A DNA stretch of 10,113 nt from an uncultured Phascolarctobacterium sp. (GTDB lineage Bacteria > Bacillota > Negativicutes > Acidaminococcales > Acidaminococcaceae), in the NCBI GenBank assembly GCA_949287345.1, contig CASEGD010000025.1, forward strand, positions 1 to 10,113, read 5' to 3'. Each line of letters opens with the position of its first letter. Positions within the stretch are counted from its first letter, which is position 1. The translations under genes were made by a program, and so were the position numbers. Shown here in pieces: positions 5,261 to 10,113 of this stretch. The notes below the pieces were generated by a model that ran no database searches, was not told the DNA's origin, and saw nothing but the letters and a program-made list of their open reading frames with translations.

Positions 5261-6940
5261 ATGGTGGGCTTTTTACAAAGAATAAACAGCAAATTCCTGG
5301 TAATTTCGCTGTCGGTATTATTACTTTTATATTTTGTGGTTTTCCCGCTGGCCATACTGTTGTATGACAGCGTGCTGGTTGACGGCGCGTTTACGCTGGA
5401 AAACTACCGCGAGGTTTACAGCAAGGATGTTAACTGGCGCGCGCTTGCCAATACGGTTGAGCTTTCGCTGATAGTTATGGTGGCGAGCGTTATCATTACT
5501 TTCCCGCTGGCGTGGCTGGTTGGCCGTACCGATTTGCCGTGGAAAAAAGGCTACCGCACGCTTTTGGTTGCCAGTTACATGATTCCGCCGTATGTAGGCG
5601 CTATCGCCTGGGTACAGCTGCTGAACCCGAGCGTTGGTTACCTGAACAACATTTTTAAATGGATGTTCAATCTGCAGCAGGCCCCGTTTGATATCTACAC
5701 CACGGGCGGCCTGGCATGGGTTTTGACTTTATTCTATTCTCCATTTGCTTTTATTACTATTTCGCGTGCGATGGAAAAAATGGACCCGACGCTTGAGGAA
5801 GCGGCAAGGGTTTCCGGTTCATCGCCGCTGCGTACGCTTGTTGACGTTACGCTGCCTTTGATGGCGCCTTCCATTTTAGCCGGCGGCCTCTTGGTATTCA
5901 TCGCCGCAGGCTCCTGCTTCGGTATTCCGGCAATCGTCGGTATGCCTGGCAACATTGAAGTTATGACGACCCGTATCGTTACTTACGTTTACATGGGCGA
6001 CGAAGCCGGTATCCGCGATGCGACGAGTCTTGCTGCATCTCTGATGTTTATCGCCAACGCACTGCTGTTCGGCATGACGTGGATGCTGGGCCGCAAGGAT
6101 TATACCACTATCAGCGGCAAGAGCACGCGCCCGAACATAGTTGAGCTTGGCAGGTGGAAATGGCCTGCGTTTATCGCTGTCGGCCTGTACGGCTTTATTG
6201 CCGTTATCCTGCCACTGGGCTCCATCCTCTTAACTTCACTGCTCAAGAGCATGTCCAAGGGCATTGAGCTTTCTAACCTCGGCTTTGATGCCTGGATTCC
6301 GGTTATTACCAGTTCCCAGTATATGGAAAGCGTATGGAACTCCGTTGTATACGGTGTAATTGCTGCAACCATCGGTACGGCGCTGTCCATCTTTATCGCT
6401 TACCTTGCCGTTAAAACGAAGGTTAAAGGGCGTAACTTCCCGGATTTGCTGACGATTGTCGGCGGTTCTACCCCGAGTATCGTTATCGCGCTGGCTTTGG
6501 TTATCACCTTCTCCGGCAACTTTGGCCTGAACCTGTATTCCACGATGTGGATTCTGGTTGTCAGCTACCTTGTTAAATATATGACGATGTCCGTCCGCAC
6601 GATTGCGGCTTCCTTAAGCCAGGTTCACATTTCGCTGGAAGAAGCGGCGCTGAACTCCGGCGCAAGCTGGCTGCGTACCTGCAAGGACATCATCATGCCG
6701 CTGATTGCGCCTTCTGTAATCGCGGGCTGGTTCTTGATCTTTATGCCGTCGTTCTACGAACTGACGATGTCGCTGCTGCTTTACGGCAGTGACACCAAAA
6801 CCATCGGCGTACTGCTGTACGATTTGCAGACCTACGCCGATACGCAGAATGCTTCCGTGCTTTCGGTAATTATTTTGCTGATAGTTCTGGTGGGCAATGT
6901 TATTTTAAACAAGCTTACTAAGGGTAATGTTGGTATTTAA
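5261..6940 (+). CDS. Fused double-domain ABC importer permease (AfuB/FbpB-like)
   Basis: A 559-residue inner-membrane permease made of two homologous halves of about 280 residues, so one polypeptide supplies both membrane domains. Each half ends with an ATPase-coupling EAA loop: EEAARVSGSSPLRTLVDVTL (179-198) and EEAALNSGASWLRTCKDIIM (460-479). About twelve hydrophobic segments are visible, the first at 12-35. Fused permeases of this type occur in iron, hexose-phosphate and aminoethylphosphonate importers. The start is uncertain: AAGGAG (5253-5258) is only 2 nt from ATG 5261 but 5 nt from GTG 5264, so translation may begin at the GTG, shortening the protein by one residue. The ATPase gene follows after 15 bp. 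The gene is downstream of an internal terminator and is presumably expressed by read-through. Confidence 0.9.
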   Translation: MVGFLQRINSKFLVISLSVLLLLYFVVFPLAILLYDSVLVDGAFTLENYREVYSKDVNWRALANTVELSLIVMVASVIITFPLAWLVGRTDLPWKKGYRTLLVASYMIPPYVGAIAWVQLLNPSVGYLNNIFKWMFNLQQAPFDIYTTGGLAWVLTLFYSPFAFITISRAMEKMDPTLEEAARVSGSSPLRTLVDVTLPLMAPSILAGGLLVFIAAGSCFGIPAIVGMPGNIEVMTTRIVTYVYMGDEAGIRDATSLAASLMFIANALLFGMTWMLGRKDYTTISGKSTRPNIVELGRWKWPAFIAVGLYGFIAVILPLGSILLTSLLKSMSKGIELSNLGFDAWIPVITSSQYMESVWNSVVYGVIAATIGTALSIFIAYLAVKTKVKGRNFPDLLTIVGGSTPSIVIALALVITFSGNFGLNLYSTMWILVVSYLVKYMTMSVRTIAASLSQVHISLEEAALNSGASWLRTCKDIIMPLIAPSVIAGWFLIFMPSFYELTMSLLLYGSDTKTIGVLLYDLQTYADTQNASVLSVIILLIVLVGNVILNKLTKGNVGI

Positions 6941-6955
6941 AAGGAGTGGAATGAA

Positions 6956-8002
6956 TTGTCTGAAGTACGTATAGAGCATGTTTTTAAACGGTTCGGCGAT
7001 GTTACGGCCGTCAACGATTTTGACCTTACCGTAAAGGACGGCGAATTTGTTTCGCTCCTTGGGCCTTCCGGCTGCGGCAAAACTACGTCGCTGCGTATGA
7101 TTGCCGGCTTTGAAAGGGCAACCGAAGGCGAAATTTATATCGGCGACCATTGCGTAAGCTCGTCAGAAAAAAATACTTTTGTGCCGCCCGAAAAACGCGA
7201 CATCGGCATGGTATTCCAGTCTTATGCGGTATGGCCGCACATGACTGTTACCGAAAACGTGGCTTATCCGCTGAAAATCCAGAAGGTGCCCAAAGAAGAA
7301 CGCGCCGCACGCGTTGCGGAAATGCTGAAAATGGTACACCTTGATGAATACGCAAGCCGTTATCCGCATCAGCTTTCCGGCGGACAGCAGCAGCGTGTTG
7401 CATTGGCGCGCGCACTGGTAATGCGCCCGGGCCTCCTGCTCCTCGACGAGCCTTTGTCCAACCTCGACGCCAAGCTGCGCGAGAGCATGCGTTTTGAAAT
7501 TTCTTCGATTCAGAAGGAACTGGGCATCACCGTTATTTACGTAACGCACGACCAGTCCGAAGCGATGACCATGAGTGACCGCGTTGTTGTTATGAGCCGC
7601 GGCGTTATCCAGCAAATCGGTACGCCGTACGATATTTACCGCAACCCGGCCAACAAGATGGTTGCCGACTTCATCGGCCTGGTAAACTTTGTGGAAGGCG
7701 AAGTGCAGGGCGACCGCGTTTACATCAGCGGCACCGGCGTATCCTTCCCGAACACCAGCGGCGTTACCGGCAGCGCTACCATTGCCGTACGTCCGGAGAA
7801 CATCAGGATGTCCCGCAGCGGCGGCACCATTGAAGGCAAGCTGACGCACCGCTTCTATCTTGGCGACGCCGTGGATTACCGCGTGCAGTGCAAGCACCAT
7901 GAAATCCGCGTTATCGTTAAAGGCGCCGACCTGAAAGAATTTAACGACGGCGAAACCGTTTACCTTGACTTTGACAAGATTATGGTTTTTGACCGCGAGT
8001 AA
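6956..8002 (+). CDS. ABC importer ATPase (AfuC/FbpC/PotA-like)
   Basis: A 348-residue nucleotide-binding subunit that powers the permease from the cytoplasmic face. Motifs in order: Walker A GPSGCGKT (36-43), Q-loop with Gln88 in VFQSYAVWPHMT, signature LSGGQQQRVALARAL (140-154), Walker B LLLLDE (160-165), D-loop SNLDA (168-172) and switch His198 in VTHDQSEAMTMSDR. The C-terminal region from about 245 is a TOBE-like regulatory domain with IAVRPENIRM (276-285). All catalytic residues are present. The TTG start is chosen because AAGGAG (6941-6946) is 9 nt upstream; the nearby ATG at 6951 is in another frame and stops after seven codons. FbpC-type ATPases may have a C-terminal iron-sensing extension, but I cannot show one here. 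Confidence is high for the subunit, low for the substrate. Confidence 0.93.
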   Translation: MSEVRIEHVFKRFGDVTAVNDFDLTVKDGEFVSLLGPSGCGKTTSLRMIAGFERATEGEIYIGDHCVSSSEKNTFVPPEKRDIGMVFQSYAVWPHMTVTENVAYPLKIQKVPKEERAARVAEMLKMVHLDEYASRYPHQLSGGQQQRVALARALVMRPGLLLLDEPLSNLDAKLRESMRFEISSIQKELGITVIYVTHDQSEAMTMSDRVVVMSRGVIQQIGTPYDIYRNPANKMVADFIGLVNFVEGEVQGDRVYISGTGVSFPNTSGVTGSATIAVRPENIRMSRSGGTIEGKLTHRFYLGDAVDYRVQCKHHEIRVIVKGADLKEFNDGETVYLDFDKIMVFDRE

Positions 8003-8017
8003 AATTGCAAAATTATT

Positions 8018-8047
8018 TCCCGGGCAAGTAAAATGCCCGGGATTTTT
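8018..8047 (+). terminator. Intrinsic terminator ending the ABC importer operon
   Basis: TCCCGGGCA (8018-8026) and TGCCCGGGA (8034-8042) form a perfect 9-bp GC-rich stem with a 7-nt loop, followed by TTTTT (8043-8047). It lies 15 bp after the ATPase stop codon and separates the importer from the second binding protein. Confidence 0.92.
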
Positions 8048-8063
8048 GTTTAAGCTGCGGCTG

Positions 8064-8072
8064 TGGTATAAT
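8064..8072 (+). promoter_or_regulatory. Extended -10 promoter of the second binding-protein gene
   Basis: TGGTATAAT (8064-8072) combines the extended TG motif with a consensus TATAAT. The -35 region (TTTTGT at 8044-8049, 17 bp spacing) is weak and overlaps the U-tract of the preceding terminator. The start codon is about 30 bp downstream, so this gene can be expressed independently of the importer. Confidence 0.65.
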
Positions 8073-8101
8073 AGAAGAAAATTATCCATGTGAGGTACGC
8101 G

Positions 8102-9127
8102 ATGAAAAAAATCCTGGCGCTGCTGTGTGCGGCGCTGTGCTTGCTGGCGGTGTGGCATTATCAGCCGGCAGCAGCGGAAAACGAAGTTAAAAATAAAGAG
8201 CAGGTAAAAATCTGCATCAGCATGCCGCCGCATTTGGCGCGCGCATTGGCGGATGATTTTACCGCTGCCAGCGGGATTGAGGCGGAGGTTGTGCCGCTTC
8301 CGCCGGGCAGTGTGGATAACCGCTTTAAGTTTTTAGCCAACAGCGGCAGCGATGTGTGGCTGGGCGGCACGGTTGAGGAGTTTTATCTGGCGGCGGAGCG
8401 CGGTTTGCTGGTAAGTTACCAGCCGGAGGAAGCATATGCCGTACCGGCGGAGTTCCGCCAGAACAATTGGTTATGGACGGCGCTTTACATCGACCACATC
8501 GGCTTTTTAAGCAACAAGCAGAACCTGCATTACTTTGGTTTGTACGCGCCGGAAAGCTGGCAGGATTTGCTGGCGGATGAATTAAAATTTGAGCTGGCGC
8601 TGCCCGACCCGAAAAACGGCGGCGCAGGCTACGGTATGATGACGGCGCTGTGGCAGTTAAAGGGCGAAAAAGCGGCTATGGAATATGCGGCGACGCTGAA
8701 CAGGCAGCGCCCGGAATATTTTGTCAACTTGCAGGAAACCATTGACGAAGTGCGTATGGGCTATAAAACGGTGGCGGTTGTGCCGCTTTCACTGGCGCTG
8801 CTTTTGGAACGCAGCGAGCAGAACCTGTTTGCCACGCTGCCGAATGACGGCAACAAAAACCTTATCAGCGGCGCAGCGGTGCTGAACGGCAAAAATCAGG
8901 CGGCGGCCGGTAAGTTTATTGATTATCTGTTATCGCGGCGCGCGGCGGAAATTGTCGGCGCAACGGGGCACCAGCTTATCTGGAGCATCAGTTCCGCAGC
9001 GGGTGACGATTTGCGTGACAAATATACGGGCAAACTGCTGACGCCGGTGGACGATTTAAGCTGGACGGCAGGGCAGAAGGCCGAAGTTATTGCGCGCTGG
9101 CAAAACGCAGGCAGAGAGCAAAAATAA
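8102..9127 (+). CDS. Second periplasmic solute-binding protein, related to the importer receptor
   Basis: A 341-residue exported protein. The start is set at ATG 8102 because GAGG (8092-8095) lies 6 nt before it and a normal signal peptide begins there (MKKILALL, hydrophobic core, probable cleavage after QPAAA near residue 25). A GTG at 8090 would add four residues but overlaps the ribosome binding site. The two cysteines in the signal do not make a lipobox, so it should be soluble, unlike the lipoprotein receptor upstream. From about residue 36 it follows the same fold: VKICISMPPHLARALADDF, a SDVWLGGTVEEFYLAAERGLL block, APESWQDLLADE, and a C-terminal FIDYLLSRRAAEIV block. It has no Tyr-Tyr iron dyad. 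It has its own promoter and terminator and no partner permease. It may be an alternative receptor for the importer or the ligand-sensing partner of a two-component system. Confidence 0.8.
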   Translation: MKKILALLCAALCLLAVWHYQPAAAENEVKNKEQVKICISMPPHLARALADDFTAASGIEAEVVPLPPGSVDNRFKFLANSGSDVWLGGTVEEFYLAAERGLLVSYQPEEAYAVPAEFRQNNWLWTALYIDHIGFLSNKQNLHYFGLYAPESWQDLLADELKFELALPDPKNGGAGYGMMTALWQLKGEKAAMEYAATLNRQRPEYFVNLQETIDEVRMGYKTVAVVPLSLALLLERSEQNLFATLPNDGNKNLISGAAVLNGKNQAAAGKFIDYLLSRRAAEIVGATGHQLIWSISSAAGDDLRDKYTGKLLTPVDDLSWTAGQKAEVIARWQNAGREQK

Positions 9128-9139
9128 AAAGGCAATAAA

Positions 9140-9176
9140 AAAACGGGCAGAGTGCTTAACGCATTCTGTCCGTTTT
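9140..9176. terminator. Bidirectional terminator between convergent genes
   Basis: A 16-bp stem (9140-9155 with 9161-9176, mostly Watson-Crick with two G-U pairs) encloses the 5-nt loop TTAAC. Rightward it is followed by TTTTAGTTTG; leftward the transcript ends in a long U-rich tail (T7, then T5). It serves both the binding-protein gene and the histidine kinase gene. Confidence 0.9.
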
Positions 9177-9185
9177 AGTTTGTGT

Positions 9186-10113
9186 TTATGCTTTGCAGTT
9201 AGGTTTCAGCGGCATGGTGAAGGTAAAGGTACTGCCTTCGCCGGGCGTGCTTTCGACGCTGACCGTGCCGCCGTGCAAGTTTGCAATCCACTGCACCATG
9301 CTGAGGCCCAGCCCCGCACCGCTTTGCCCGCGGTTGCCGTCCGACTGGTAGAAACGCCGCCAGATTTTCGGCAGTTCTTCCGGCGCAATGCCGCAGCCAG
9401 TATCGCGCACGGCGCAGATAACGCTGTCAGCCGTTTTGCGCAGGGTAAAGGCAACTTCGCCGCCATTGCCGGTGTATTTAACGGCGTTGTCCAGAAGGTT
9501 CAGCAGCAGGCGCATCAAAAGCGTCTGGTCGCCTTCAACTTCAACGTCCGTCTCAATATCGCTTTTAACGGTAATGTTTTTGTCCGCGGCAAGCTGTTCG
9601 GTTTCTTCCAGCACAATTTCCGCCAGCTCGCTGAAATCGAATTTTTCAATTTCAAATTGTATTTTGTTCGCGTCGGCGCGTGCCAGCATTAACAGCTGCG
9701 CCAACAGGCGCGACATTTTTTGGGCCTGCGCCAGAATTTTTTGCAGCGCTTCGTCCTGACGGCCGTCGGTGTGCGCAGCTCGTGCGATGCGTCGGCGGTA
9801 AACTGGCGCTCGGCGTCGAAGGATTTTTCCAGACGTGAGAACATGCTGTCAAAGGTTTGCGACAGTTCCATCATTTCTCGGTCGGCGTTGTGCAGGTCAA
9901 TGCGCTGCGATAAATCGCTGCCGCTGCCGATGCGTTCGGCCGCCGCCGTTATCTGCCGCACGGGTTTAAGTGCTTTTTTGGTGAGCAGGTAGCCGCCGAA
10001 GCCGGAGAGCAGAATTAAAAACGGGAACAGCAGCGCGCATTGCAGCAAAATTTCATCGCGCGTGGCGTAAATGCTGCTTAATGACGTGGTGCCGCGCAGC
10101 CATACGCCGCCCG
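9186..10113 (-). pseudogene. Sensor histidine kinase (EnvZ/BaeS type), frameshifted and 5'-truncated by window edge
   Basis: An inner-membrane sensor kinase that would phosphorylate an OmpR-family response regulator. From the right edge inward there is the end of a sensor domain (GGVWLRGTTSLSSIYATRDE), a transmembrane helix near 10050-9975, a HAMP linker (KKALKPVRQITAAAERI), and HisKA with SHELRTPTAV, whose phospho-acceptor His is at 9784-9782. Immediately after this the frame is lost near 9761-9757. The other frame resumes with RQDEALQKILAQAQKMSRLL and runs through a complete HATPase domain: N-box LLNLLDNAVKYT, G1 DTGCGIAPEE, G2 GAGLGLSMVQW, stop at 9188-9186. Compared with typical HisKA spacing, about 15-20 residues are missing, so this is a deletion that also shifts the frame. 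The shifted frame stops after 119 codons counted from a TTG at 10048. A sequencing or assembly error is the main alternative. No response regulator is in view. Confidence 0.75.

Noticed and set aside
6951..6974. ATG at 6951 as start of the ATPase.
   Set aside because: It is out of frame with the ATPase and reaches a stop after seven codons. The TTG at 6956 has proper spacing from AAGGAG and begins the conserved sequence.
7163..8233. Long open frame of 356 codons on the minus strand opposite the ATPase gene.
   Set aside because: It is antisense to a complete ABC ATPase with every motif, and the translation shows no recognisable domain. It crosses the importer terminator. It is a composition shadow.
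9689..10048. The 119-codon frame as a separate small membrane protein.
   Set aside because: Its sequence is the transmembrane, HAMP and first HisKA helix of a histidine kinase, continued in another frame. The open frame extends past 10048 to the window edge without a stop.

Overview
The window looks like chromosome of an anaerobic, diderm Firmicute of the Negativicutes. An Acidaminococcaceae or Phascolarctobacterium-like host is my best guess. It rests on gene content (DcuC-type dicarboxylate carrier, CbiK chelatase, short DtxR-type regulator), on Firmicute-like promoters and AAGGAG ribosome binding sites, and on periplasmic-style binding proteins. It is inference, not a database result. Coding GC is moderate and the intergenic gaps are AT-rich. 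No tRNA, rRNA, CRISPR array, insertion sequence or phage gene was seen.

Region 1 (1-2651, minus strand). Transcription runs right to left: a six-helix membrane protein resembling an ECF-transporter S component, a short DtxR/MntR-family metalloregulator, a CbiK-type sirohydrochlorin cobaltochelatase with a TTG start and a long N-terminal extension, and the first 129 codons of a DcuC-family C4-dicarboxylate carrier that runs off the left edge. The S-component promoter is clear (TTGACC, 17 bp, TATACT) and carries three GTTAAC palindromes spaced exactly 22 bp apart. This looks like a metal-responsive operator array. The regulator gene is preceded by a 10-bp inverted repeat that abuts its ribosome binding site. 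A strong terminator separates regulator and chelatase, with almost no room for a separate chelatase promoter. I read the three genes as a possible metal or tetrapyrrole acquisition/insertion module.

Region 2 (2825-3889, plus strand). A single FkbM-family SAM-dependent methyltransferase with an N-terminal Rossmann-like domain, bounded by AT-rich gaps.

Region 3 (4087-8002, plus strand). A complete binding-protein-dependent ABC importer of the AfuABC/FbpABC type: lipoprotein receptor, fused double permease with two EAA loops, and ATPase. A terminator between receptor and permease probably keeps the receptor in excess. The receptor lacks the Tyr-Tyr pair of classical ferric-binding proteins, so the substrate may be a phosphorylated or anionic organic molecule rather than bare Fe(III).

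Region 4 (8018-10113). After a terminator, a second, diverged binding protein of the same fold has its own extended -10 promoter. It converges through a bidirectional terminator on an EnvZ/BaeS-type histidine kinase gene (minus strand). The kinase gene is broken by a frameshifting deletion just after the phospho-acceptor histidine and continues beyond the right edge. A receptor next to a kinase suggests a former or strain-variable sensing arrangement for the ABC importer.
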